In this document: positions 36,941 through 48,600 of the stretch, one piece after another
Layout of the letters: each line of letters starts with the position of its first letter
Numbering within the stretch: position 1 is the first letter of the stretch
From: Blepharisma stoltei
Lineage: Eukaryota; Ciliophora; Heterotrichea; Heterotrichida; Blepharismidae
Direction of reading: 5' to 3'
Assembly: GCA_914767885.1 (NCBI GenBank)
Contig: CAJZBQ010000015.1
Location: forward strand, 1-64,000
Length of the DNA: 64,000 nt
Notes under the pieces: model-generated
Told to the model about the DNA's origin: nothing
The model's input: the letters and a program-made list of their open reading frames with translations, nothing else
Databases searched by the model: none
Program-made: the position numbers and the translations under genes

Positions 36941-37969
36941 TTAATTCAATATTATTTTTTCATCGCGATCCTTTAAATATTCATCTTGCTTAACTTCTTT
37001 AAACCTTGCATTGTTAAGTCTTGCTGAATATACATAAGATGGGACTCCAAAGATACAGCCTCCTCCCTGGTGAAGCATTCTTTTGTTATCCAGGAGTAGC
37101 AGCTGTGTCATATCAAGAGGAATCCAAAACCTGCTCATGTCCATAGCTTGCTCAAGCCTATCTATATGCGCAAAGTACTCATTTCCACAGAGCATTACTT
37201 CTCTTGACTCCCTAGAATAATTAATTTCTCCGTTTTCTCCTAAATGTGGGTGCTCGCCGTAAAACATGAAATTGTCAGTTTTCAGTCTATAAGGGACTTT
37301 TGTGTTTTTTAAGTACTCGTAGGTTTCTGAGCCTTTTAGCTGCGAATGCACTCTAACGCCATCTATTACACCTACTCCAGTGTTTGCTTGTGTAATAGCT
37401 AAAACAGAAGGCACTTGCTCCATAAAGCATCCTTCGTTGTGGAAAAACTCATCACGAACAAAACAACCAGAATAAACCTGCACAAATAATTCTTTAGCGA
37501 CTTCTTCCACTTGCTTTTCTTCAATTTTAGGGCCTTCAAATTGGATAATTGCGCCTCCTTTTCTTTGTATTTCAACCAAAATTGTATCAATTTTTTGTTT
37601 ATCAAAGGTACTGCCTGAGCCTTTTTTTAGAAATTGTTCATCAAAATGGGAGACTCCTTGGAATGGCAATCTTTCTAGAGGTGGGAAAAAGCTCTTCCCG
37701 TGCGAAAGGTGGTAGAGGTACTTTGATGGAAAATCGAAGGCAGCAGCATCTTCCCATATAATTTTTATGATTTGTTTTTCTCTGTCAAATAAAATGCCAT
37801 CTACTCTGAAATTTGGCCAAAAAATATTTTTTTTGTGAAGAGTGCTTGATCTTCTCAGTCAGTCATAGGTAAAAAGAGTTGGTTTTCCAAATTCCCAGAC
37901 ACATTTGATTCCTGAAGGCTCCACGATGATGTCAATGATGTGATATTTTCTTATTAGAGCTTTCCACAT
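36941..37969 (-). CDS. Gamma-butyrobetaine hydroxylase/TauD-like dioxygenase
   Basis: A 342-residue frame uses one TGA as Trp (37859-37861), giving TYDWLRRSS, which matches the 'WLRDNC' region of the N-terminal GBBH-like domain. The C-terminal half resembles TauD/TfdA Fe(II)/2-oxoglutarate oxygenases: FFHNEGCFMEQVPSVLAITQ is the likely proximal HxE/D motif and LLLLDNKRMLHQG carries the distal His, followed by a late Arg. The proximal acid is Glu rather than the usual Asp, and the zinc ligands of true GBBH are not evident. A carnitine-pathway role is therefore only a guess. The ATG at 37969 is the first in the extended frame. Confidence 0.65.
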
Positions 37970-38195
37970 TTATGAAAATATATTCGCATGTGAACAGCAT
38001 AGGACATAAAATTTAATAATTATAGATTCTGAGTACTGTAAGGAAATTCTGGTGAAGCTCTGGCATAAGGGCTAGATCTTTGGTTCTTCCTCACAGAGTT
38101 ACGAAGATACGGGCTAGAAGATCTCCGAGACTCCAAAATCCAAAACTCAATAAATATTAGGCCGTTTATTATTAATTTTCTAATATATTAACATA

Positions 38196-39374
38196 TTATT
38201 CAGAGCTTTCTGATTCCGTTCTTTCACTGCCTTCTTCATCGTTTGGCTCTATATCTATGCATTCATTCTGAGCTGATTTTTCTGATTCTAAAATGCTTTG
38301 AGTGATCAAACTTACTGGTTTTTCGGATTCCTGCTCAGCTTCACAATTTTCTTCTTCCTGATCCTCTGTGCTATTGCTTTGTATAGAAGATGTGCTTGCC
38401 TTTTTCAAAAACTCAGCTAAAAGTGACTGGTGATTGTCTATCAGCTCTGCTGACGATTTTACAGTCTTTTTGTGCCTTTTTCTAGGCCCTTCAGTATTTT
38501 CTTCAAACTTTTCAATCCAATTTTCAATATCCCGGGCATAAACATTGCACATTTCAGCTGAAACGTCGAAGTTGTCAGTTTGATAATAACTAAACAGTGA
38601 GTTTCTAATAGTATCCCTGCCATAATCCCCTTCAGAATGTATTGCATCATTATCGCTTGGCTCTTCTCCTTTCTCTACCTTGTCGATCCAATTCTGAAGC
38701 TTATAAATAGGCATGCCCAGATCTTTGGCGAGAGCTACTTTTGGGACGCCTTCTTTAATTTTGCTGACAATTACTTTTTTAGACTCAGAAGATTTTAATA
38801 AATCGCAAGGAGAAATTTCGCCTAGAATAGTCATGATTTTCTTTTTAGGGAGCTTTAAAGATTTGCTTATGTATTTTACAGGCGTGCCGCTATCGCGGAG
38901 TTTTAAGCATTCAGATTTTAATTCAAGCTTTTGGGTTTTTTCGTCTTCAGGGCATTGGCTATAGTCGCCAATCGAGTGGATAAGGTCAAGCTTGAGGTTG
39001 AAGAGTTTGGAAATCAGGGCAGGGTTAATGTTTTTGGCGTAAAGTTCACGGATATGGGCCTTCATAGTTTCGACATGATTGCTTAGCTGAACTTCAGCAT
39101 TTTTTATAGGTGTTTTTACAGGATTTAAGGCTTCTTTTGGTCTTTTCATGGGAAGAACTGGGTCAGATTTCTTTTCAGGGATCTTACAAGGTTTGAGTTT
39201 TGGAGAAGCTATTTTAGTAATTGTGAGAGGAAGAAGTTGCTCTTTGAAGAATGTAGTCATTTGTGAGTTGAAGTTTTGGACAAAGCCGTTAAATCTTGAC
39301 TGAGTTGATTCTTGAATTTGGAGAAAGCGCTGGAAAGCGTCTAGAACTGCGGCATTCTTTTCATGTCTTGACAT
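38196..39374 (-). CDS. Protein with four helix-turn-helix-like repeats, unknown function
   Basis: 392 residues, uninterrupted. Four segments of about 35 residues follow a similar pattern (small polar turn, 'ISK.L.L....I..I'): residues about 107-138, 153-187, 199-233 and 257-292; the third and fourth end NWI-(D/E)K. A basic cluster RKRHKK (298-303) could be a nuclear signal, and the C-terminal ~80 residues are Glu/Ser-rich and acidic. This suggests a nuclear DNA-associated protein built from degenerate HTH units, perhaps transposase- or Myb/resolvase-like, but I do not recognise the family. Confidence 0.55.
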   Translation of the reverse strand: MSRHEKNAAVLDAFQRFLQIQESTQSRFNGFVQNFNSQMTTFFKEQLLPLTITKIASPKLKPCKIPEKKSDPVLPMKRPKEALNPVKTPIKNAEVQLSNHVETMKAHIRELYAKNINPALISKLFNLKLDLIHSIGDYSQCPEDEKTQKLELKSECLKLRDSGTPVKYISKSLKLPKKKIMTILGEISPCDLLKSSESKKVIVSKIKEGVPKVALAKDLGMPIYKLQNWIDKVEKGEEPSDNDAIHSEGDYGRDTIRNSLFSYYQTDNFDVSAEMCNVYARDIENWIEKFEENTEGPRKRHKKTVKSSAELIDNHQSLLAEFLKKASTSSIQSNSTEDQEEENCEAEQESEKPVSLITQSILESEKSAQNECIDIEPNDEEGSERTESESSE

Positions 39375-39673
39375 TGTAATATTTTTTATAAGCCCCCGAC
39401 TTTAATAATTATTTATTTATAAAATTAAAACAGTTTGGCCATTATTTTTTAATGAAAATTATTTAAAATTTAAATTCTTTATACTATAGTTATTCAAATG
39501 TTTATATAAGAACATTAGAAATAAATCGAACTTCTATTCTATTTTAGAAGGAATATACAATTCTTATTAAAGCACGAAATTAAATAAAGTGAGTTATTTA
39601 TAATTATTAGCAATGAATAATTAAAACAGCAAATGATATATTTACTACAAGCAAAAAGTCTGCATACAGTATA

Positions 39674-42600
39674 TTACCAAACTGGCTTCTGGCACAGCAG
39701 TGCAACACCTCTCAGTTTCCACAAGTTTTGCTGTGGACTATCGCATCTCAGCTTGACATTGAAAATGAAATATTTATCCGTTCGTTGCTTATACTTATAA
39801 CAAGGACAGCTGTACATACCGAAATCTTCATAGTCTTTTCCTCCCTTAGTCTGTTTATCCTTAACTCTAGCTCCCACATAAATATTTGGCATATCCACAT
39901 AAGTGTCTTTTCCAGTCAATTCTTCTAGTCTTCCTCCATCCTTGTTGTTATTCCACCTAGCTCCTTCCAAGAAGAGCCCTTTAATCAGGACTCCTTTTTC
40001 AGGGATATCTTTAGGCCTTTCTGATTTATCTCTGACTTCTGTCCTTTCTTCGACGTCGTCGAGAGCCCAGTTTTCGCTCTTCATTTGTCGGGTGACTTCT
40101 TGTTTGACTGCTGTTAAGAAGCCTTGAGGGTTGAAGAAGAAACCAAGGTTGTAAATTGGAGGTCTGCCGTCTTTCAACCAGTTTCCAAGTTGGGAGTTTC
40201 TGTCTTGGAGGCCACTGACCCAAGAGCCTAAAGTGGAGTCGAGCCATGAAATTTCACTTGCGTTGGCGTCGTACTGCCACTGCTTTGGCACTCTGGAGTC
40301 ATAGATGGCGTCAGCTGCTTCTTGGAGTTCAGGGGTCAAGATAATATTACCAGCTCTGACTTCAATTAAGTCATTAAGAGTCCTCCTTACGATTCCGATG
40401 ACGTTTTGAAGCCTCATAATTTCTTGGAACAAGAAAATGTTAAGTGGGATCTTGAATCCGTTTTTCTCTTTATCAAGCCCTTTTGGCCCTGTAAGTCTTC
40501 TGACCATATCTCTGACGTCAGCTTCTATATAGTCTGCAGGCAGTTTAGAAAGATACTCCAATACATACTCATGCACAATATCATCTCTAGATTTGCCACT
40601 TGAAGCGTCACTTTCTTTAGGCTGCGTCATCTGGATTGTGGCTAAGACCTCGTTGCCTTCTCTTCTCCTAAATGTGATATCTGCGTTTTGGTTCAAAAAG
40701 AACAGGGATGGGCTTTCAAAGGCTGGAAGCATGCTGATTTGATCTCTGTATCTAGAAATTTCAGTGGAGTCAATCACTTTGTAAGAGTTATCACCAGTGC
40801 TGGGGCCTGAATTAAAGGAGAAACTGGTGCTCATAATACGCTCATCAATCCACTCAGCGCCAAATGCTTGGATTAGCTCAAAGTCTTTTTCATCAGTGAT
40901 TCTACCTCCAAATTGGATGTCGCAGACCATAAATCTGACAATGTCCCAGTCTGGCTGGCTGTTTTGGGCCTCTTTTTGATTGACGTGGCGGTCTAAGAAA
41001 GTTAGAGAGGCTTCAAGATCAGAAGTGTTGAACTCGTAAGGGATGCACCAACCTAATGGACCGAATTTTCTTCTTTCAATGATGACAGAATGCAGGAAGC
41101 AAATGGCGTAGGTTATTTTTCTCCATTTGTCAGTGTCGTGGCGTTCTAAGAAGTCTCCATCAATGGTGGTTGAAAAAGTCCTGGTAAGGCCAGCTTTAAG
41201 ACCTTTAGGAGGCTCATCAGTAGCTTTGATAGCCATTTGCAGCAGTCCTATAGGGAAATTAGCTCTAGGCTCACAAGTAAGCCAAAGTCTGAAGTCGGGG
41301 TCAATTTCTTCTCCTTTGCCTAGTAAAGTTTCCATTCTTGCCATGAATTCTAAGCCCAAGTGACAGTTGTATAAGATGACCCAGCTTCCATTGAAAAAGC
41401 TTGCTTTCATAGCTTCTAATGCAATCACGTCTTGTCCTTCACCCATAGACACTTTTTCAATGTTATGCTTGCGCTTCTTTTTGGCTAGATCTTCTATTTT
41501 GTTGGTAGGATCTGCACCCGGGGACAGCAAGTACAAGATGGGTACTCTGCAAGTACTTTCTTCTAAGATCTCTTCAATGCTATCAGCTACAGGCACCACA
41601 AAGTCTCTCCCTAGCATGCTTTCAATAAAGTCAATAGCACACATGCCGGTTCTGTCTTCTCTTAAAGACCTTACCAAAGTAAAGTGTATGAATTTGCCTA
41701 TGCCTTGTTCAGACTCTATTGTTTCTCTATATTTCGGCACTGGTCGTTTTTCAGGAGTGTTATCGTCAAACCAAGCTTTCCACTCATTTTTCCTTTCTTC
41801 AATATCCTGAGGCAGATCGCTGAAAATGCACAAGTGCTCTTTTCCATAGTAATGTTTAGACAGCGCAATGACGTTTTTCCACACATCAATATCGAATAAA
41901 TCAGAGCTCTTATTAGGAGGAATTGCGTTTTTATCAAGAGCTTTACCACCTTTCAGCAGCAAATCTACATCAGTCTGTGTGAGTTTGCCACCGATGACTA
42001 AGATTTTCAGACAAATCATAAGTAGGAAGGTCAGCTTGTCCTTTTCAAAGAGACCTCTGTTAACGTATCGGTAGGCGACATAGGTGAGCTTATTGGTGAT
42101 ATTTTTGACTCTGTCCTGGTTTGTGCTGGCTTTTTCAGCGATGTCGATACTTTCGTCGAATTTCTGCAAAAATTGGTTGAGGGAGGTGTTGTACATCCAG
42201 TTGACTGTACTCATTTCGACAATGCTGAAGTACAATAAGGAGCCTCTGGTGGCCACTGGCCTGTAAATTTCTCTTTTCTCGTTGATATCGATCTGCTTTT
42301 CTTGGGCCTCGTCAAGTTTCACCTGGACTTCTTTAGCTTTGGCTTTGGTGTTGTTTAAGACCTCTATAAGCTCAGTATCGTCAATAAGGTTTCCTTCGGT
42401 ATTGGTCAGCCTTTCTAACAGGTTTTTGTTATATTGTTCAAGGGATTTAGCGTTTGCGGTGACTTCTTCAAGCAGCTGCTGCAATGATTCTTCTAGTGAC
42501 CTCTGTTCTTTGCTGAGGACTCTTCCTAGAAGTTGTTGCTCAAGCCCACTAATAGTGACAGTGAAATCAATGATGGTAGTTTTAGCAGCAAGCTCAGGCG

Positions 42601-45600
42601 AGAAGTGAGGATTTCCAAGCCTAGAAGTCATGAAAAGTTTGAACTCATCGTCCCACTCGATGCTTTGTCCTGATAAAGTGACGTATTTTTTCTTATTTTT
42701 TACAATGATTTGTTTTTCAAGAAGTGGGTCAAGCTCTGGGTCAACTTCGTTTTCAATATTTTCGATTAGTAAAGACCTACCATTTTCCAAGCAGTTGCGG
42801 ACCTGATCCATAAATTTGCCAGTTTGTGTGCAGATTGAAAGGTTTACGCCTTCTTTGCTGAGGATCCATTTGTAAGCTTGGCCTTGAGGGTCAATCATCA
42901 ATGGGAATCTGCTAGCTCTGGTAACCATGATGCCATTTTGCGTGCTTAGATCATCTTTTGGAAGACCTTGCAAGTTTCATTCTGAGACTGTAGTTTTTTC
43001 TACTAACTTCTTCCATTTTATATATCTTTAAATTATGCAGAAATAGGAAGAGTCAAAATAAGTATAGCATATTTAAATATATTCAAAAAAAATTGCTTTA
43101 ATATATTTAAAAAAATTGCTTTAATTATTTTTAATTAAAAAAAATTTGTGCATTTTACTTATTAAAAGGAATGAGTAAGAAAGAAGTTAAATCGAGATTG
43201 TTGGAGACTGGGATTTGGCTAGAGTTGAGATCCTGAATGAAATAGTCCTTCATCATCATTGTCCTAAACTCAGAGTTAAAAGGTCCACAGTAAGACATGA
43301 ATGCGGTAGAGACTGCGACATCTCCAACTAGCCTTTTCTTCAAGTCTGCGAATCCTTTTGAGTCTTCAGTCCACCTAGCTTTTTCATCAGTAAGTCCTGA
43401 AATAAGCTTATTAGCTTGGTCAGTTTTTCTCTTCAGCTTATTCATATTTTCCTCGAGAGCTTTCTTTTTGCCGAGTTCTGTATTATAGTTGTCCTGCAGC
43501 TTAGCCAGCTTGTCTTGGGCTTCTTTCAGCTCTGCTTCTGCAGCTGCCAGTTCAGTCATAGCCGCTTCTAATCTTTGGTTCTGCACAGTCAAATAGTCCA
43601 TCTTTGGTTTCACAATTTTAGAAGCTTCATGATACTGAGTCATAGCCCTGACCCAAATGCACAGCCCTTCAGCAGCTGCACTAGCTGATTTGGCCGCAGC
43701 TGCATTAAAGACTTCTAACTCCCCCCCTCAATGAGTGAACAAAAACATTAGAAAAAATCCTTATTTTTTGCCCAAAAACCCACCTCTTGAGTAGAAAAAT
43801 TTTTTATGGAAAACATTTTTGATATATAAGTGATTATTAGTATGATATAATTAAAATATGGCGTCTTCGTCTAGGCATGGCCTCCCGGCCATGCAGCCTC
43901 GACTCATATTTTAATTATATCCGGCAAGGTTTTACCATTTCAGAGATGGACAGCAAATGCTAGGTAAGCAATTCTGGTAGCTTTCAGAGCCTAGCCCTAG
44001 TCTATTCTCAGGGGTGGATTTTTCCTCGTGGGGAAGGAAGGTGCAGGGTTGGAAAGGGGAAGCCCAGCAAAGTCCTCTGGACCATTCGGGCAACTCCCTA
44101 GCGTGAAACTGGGCGTTACGTCCCAGGTTTTGCATTTTTCCTTTTTGCCGATAGCCGACCAGAAAAATCCATTTTTTGGGTTTTTCGGAAAAGCAACCCA
44201 TGTACAAGCAAGTAGCTCATCCATGAGCCGTCGAAGACGTGGACATTTGCCCTAGAAGCACCTTGGTGATCGAAGCGAGTTTGTCTCCAGCAGGCTGGTG
44301 GGCCCGATGCGACGAAAGGCGAGTGATAAACCTGGAGTTGTAACCCCGTAGTGGACGTTAAGCGATATAAATTCTATAAGATAAGATTATTAGTATGATA
44401 AAATCTCGAGCTAATTCTGCTTAATTTTAAACAAATTGCGTTTTAAAACATAAATTTTTACAAATTAGATTAATATTTGCTTTCAATTTTTATAGAAGTG
44501 AGATTTTTTTAAATTTCGAAAAAAAAATTCTATAAAATTTATATATAAATTTTTTTAATAATAAAAAATTAACCCCCATCCGTGAATGAACAAAATTTTT
44601 TTGTTCACTCACAGAGGGGGGGGAGTAAGTTCAAATATGGTTCCAGCAGTTCACAAGTTTCATCATTAATATTATCCTTTTCTTTTTCTGAGAAATCAAT
44701 AAGTTTCTGCAAGAACCTCGGATCAGTGATCATACTTTTGGCTGACTCATCAAAGGAGTCTTGTATGAAGTCATAAAGAACGTTCTTTACTTTGATCTGT
44801 TTAAATGCGACTGGGACAATTGGAAGACTTAAAATGACCAACACACCATCAAAAATAAGTCGAATCATATCGACTGGCGACTTGTTAGTTTTGACTTCAT
44901 TGATATCTTTAGAGGTAATAGAGTCAACAGCTCTCATGGCGCTGTGCAAGAAAGGCAAGGCTTCTTGGAGCTCTCTGTCAGCTTCTTCTCTCTGCACACG
45001 GATTTCAGCAGCTTGTTGCTCACATTGGTCTTTTCTTTCGGCGACTTGGTCACTTTGTTTTTGTGCTTTGGATTTTTCGACATCAAGCGTTTTGACGAGC
45101 TGGTCTGTCTTTTGTTCAGCCTCGTGGATTTTTACTTTTTCAAGTTCTAGCTTGGTCTGCATTTCTTTAACGTCAGCTTCTGCTTGTTTTAGCTTGTTTA
45201 AGCCTAAGGCGACTCTTCGTTCTTGGCCTTCAAGGACCTCGACTTTCATTTGGTAGACGGTTTTGTAAGAGGAAATGAAGGACAGATAGGACTTTGGTGT
45301 CACGTAGACGTACCTTCTCATCTTGTTATAATAGAGGGTGCAGACATCAGTAACCATGTTGTGGACTTTTCCCATGTGGGCTTCTAGATTGCCTTTGACT
45401 TCTGGGGTGGCGTGGATAGTGAAGTCAGATATAAAACTTTTAGAGACACTAATAAGGGCTTCTTTAGGCCATGGCAAGAACCAATTGATGGTGGAGCCGT
45501 TGAAGATGGCTGGGAATTTTCTGAACCTTTCTCTGAACTTGTCACCGACTGGACTGAAGCACAGGACAATGTGCAAATTGGCTCTGACTCTGTCTATAAA

Positions 45601-48600
45601 GTAATTGTAAAGGTCAAGGTTGGTAGGGTCAGGAGCTTGTGGCTTTTCTTTGCCATAATATGTTCTCATGTCAGCAAGAATAATTTCTCTGTCTTCTTTA
45701 GGCAAAAGACCAGCAACTTCTCCAGTTGACAGAATTGAGTTGATGAACTCCAAGAAAGTTTCCTGCTTGATTTCAGAGTCAGTCATAATAAAAGTGGTTC
45801 TCTTTCCTTCGTGGCCTGACCATTTATAAAGCTGCAATAAATCAGCGAAAAGCGCGTTTTGGTTATAAGTCTTGGTCAGCTGGATCTGATGGGTTATATG
45901 TTTGCCTATAAACGCAGCCAATCTGGTCAAAGACTGTTTTCCAGATCCACCTACACCAACGAGAAGCATATTTCCTCTATCCATCTGTATGGTGCGGGAA
46001 ATCCTCAGCAAGTGTCTTATAGCGTCTTCGAAAAGAACCAAGTTCATAGTTTTGCCTCTGGAGTTTTCATTATAAGCATCCAAGAACTGCGTGATCTTTT
46101 TCTCAATCACAGGTATACTCTTAATGGCTTCGTATACTTTTGGTGCTTCTTCTTCTAATTCTCCATCTTCATTATACTTGTCTTTCCTTTGGAAATCACA
46201 GAAAAGGAGTCCTTCTCCGAGTTGATCTTCAGTTTCAGCTCCAAAGTGCTGTTCAGTGACATCTTTAAGCATGGCTTTGAGTTCTTCTTTATTGTCAAAG
46301 GTCGTCAGCTTGTCTTCAAAAACTCTTTGACACTCATGCTTCCAGAGTCCTACAAGGAAAACGCCCGGCTTAATGGTCCCAATGTTTTTGGCATTTTTGA
46401 TGACTTCTCTACCTTCTCTAGTTTTGATGCATTCAAAGACCCCTTGGAAGACTCTTGAAAGTTCTCTCATGTTGAACAAGTAATGGAACTGCGAAGGAGT
46501 CGGCAAGAACCGCTTTTTGACTCTTTCCCATAGGGTAATTGTGCTTCCAGTAAGTTTATTTGCAATTGTGACGACATCTTCTCCAAAGTTTTTGGTAGTA
46601 AAAGCACTTCTGATGATAGTACCATAGATGTTATCGACTGATTCTTTAGATGGTAGGACCATATTGAAGCTGAAGAAGTGCCGTTTAAGCCTGCTTGGGA
46701 TATCATTTCTGCCTCCTCCAGGATGGTTCATGGCAGCTATAAAGATCAAGTTCTCGATCTTTTTAAGCTCTCCGATCTTGTCTTTTTCTAAGAAATAGTA
46801 CCCGCCCTGTTCAATCAGCTGTCTTACAATTTCTAGTGTAATCTGGTCGCCCCATTCATTGACAAACGGCATGCTGATATCATCAATAAACACAAGCAAA
46901 GTTTTATTGTTAGGTGGACAGTAGTTTCTGCCTGTTTTCTTTTCTAAATCAGAGTCAATGGAGTCTTGGAACATCTTAGGGAGAGTCGCTGAGGAAAAGT
47001 TCATCTTCTTCATGACGGTGTTTTCTGGGAGTTTTTGGGTGTACATAAAGATCGTCGAAGTTTTGGCTGTACCTGCGCCTCCGACTAGCAAGACTTCTTT
47101 TCTCTGCTCGTGGGTCTTAGGGAGAGACATGATAAGCTTGATCAGGTATTCAGCTCTGGTAGAGTCCATGGTTGGGATTAGCAATTGGGCAAAGGCTTGG
47201 CCTGGCTGTCGTTCCCAAGAGTCTGCAACCCATTTAACCCAATTCTTGGTGTTTGAATCAAACTTGTACTCATATAAGGTTTCGCCAGCTTCTACATTAG
47301 GTAGCGGAGCACCCATACCTAGCAGGTAATGATGGAATTTGTGCCTGTCTTCTGGCTCAAACATAGCGCCAATAGTCCATGTCATTGCGTATAAGAAAAG
47401 CCTTTCGTACTGGACTGGCTGCAATTCACCATCAGAAAACTGGTTTAGTAAAACAGTCAGCAATGTAATTAAGTTTGAAACCTGTACTGCATAGTTCTGA
47501 GGCATGACTGGAACCAGTTTATTGCCTGTCTTGTAAAGGTTTACCATGATATTTTCATCCTTGAGATATTTCCCGACAAGTCTTTTAATGTGCGACATTT
47601 CTTGGACTCTGCCAGTTGTGGTGGCTTTTTGGGAAGATTCTCTGTTGTTGCACCAAGCTGTGACTATAGGTTCCCAGCCTAAGTCAGACTCAGACAGATA
47701 AATGATGCCGCAGCGGGACACAGTAGCTGGGGAGGCGTTTTTCAAGTTTTCCACCTCAAACACAAGTTTTACGTTATCAGTCATAGGAATTCTATCATTG
47801 TTTGCAAGGGTCAAAATCTTGGAGTCGTCAAGGACACTATTCAGTGACTCGATCCACAAGGTATCAACAGGTCCATCACAGACAATCCAAGTGTTATATT
47901 TGTTAGCTCTGTTGTTATACCTTTGCCAAAGCTTGCTGAAGACCCCAGGCACCCATTCGTCAGTGACTTCAATTTTTCTGCCATACAATTCTTCAGCAGT
48001 CATAGCTTTCGGGTTCAATTTTTGTAGACGATGTGAGGTCCCTTCATTGGTGAGCACGGTTGTTAAAACATTGATGATGGTACTTTTGCCAGATCCTGTT
48101 GGCCCGACGATCATGAAGCCATGCCTGACTAGTGAAGTTTCATAGACCTGGATGATCTTTAAGAACCAGTCTTCATTTTTGATGATTTCGCATTCTTGAA
48201 TTGTTTTGATTAAGCCTTGTTCGACATTTCCATGGTGAAGCTTAGGTGGCTCTGGTTGGTCTGGGAAGATATCTCTTAGTAGCTGTAAGAAAAGCGGCAC
48301 ATCATCAGCTACAAGTTTGGATAAGTTCATATCTCTGAGAGTTCTCATCAGCAACATTTCTTCGTCTGCAGTCATTTCGTTACGCTTAATGTTACCTGCA
48401 CTTCTTAGTACTGAGTTAATGTTTCTAAGTCCGAAATCGTAATGTTTTTGTTTAGAAAGCTGTTCTTCGCACAAAGCATAAAGGACTGTGAATTTCTTGG
48501 AGAGAGGGTCGTATTTATCGTAACCTTGGGCGGCGAGTTTGACTCTAATGATGACTCTTCTGTTAGGAACCATCATAGCCACGCCTCTAAATAAGACTTT

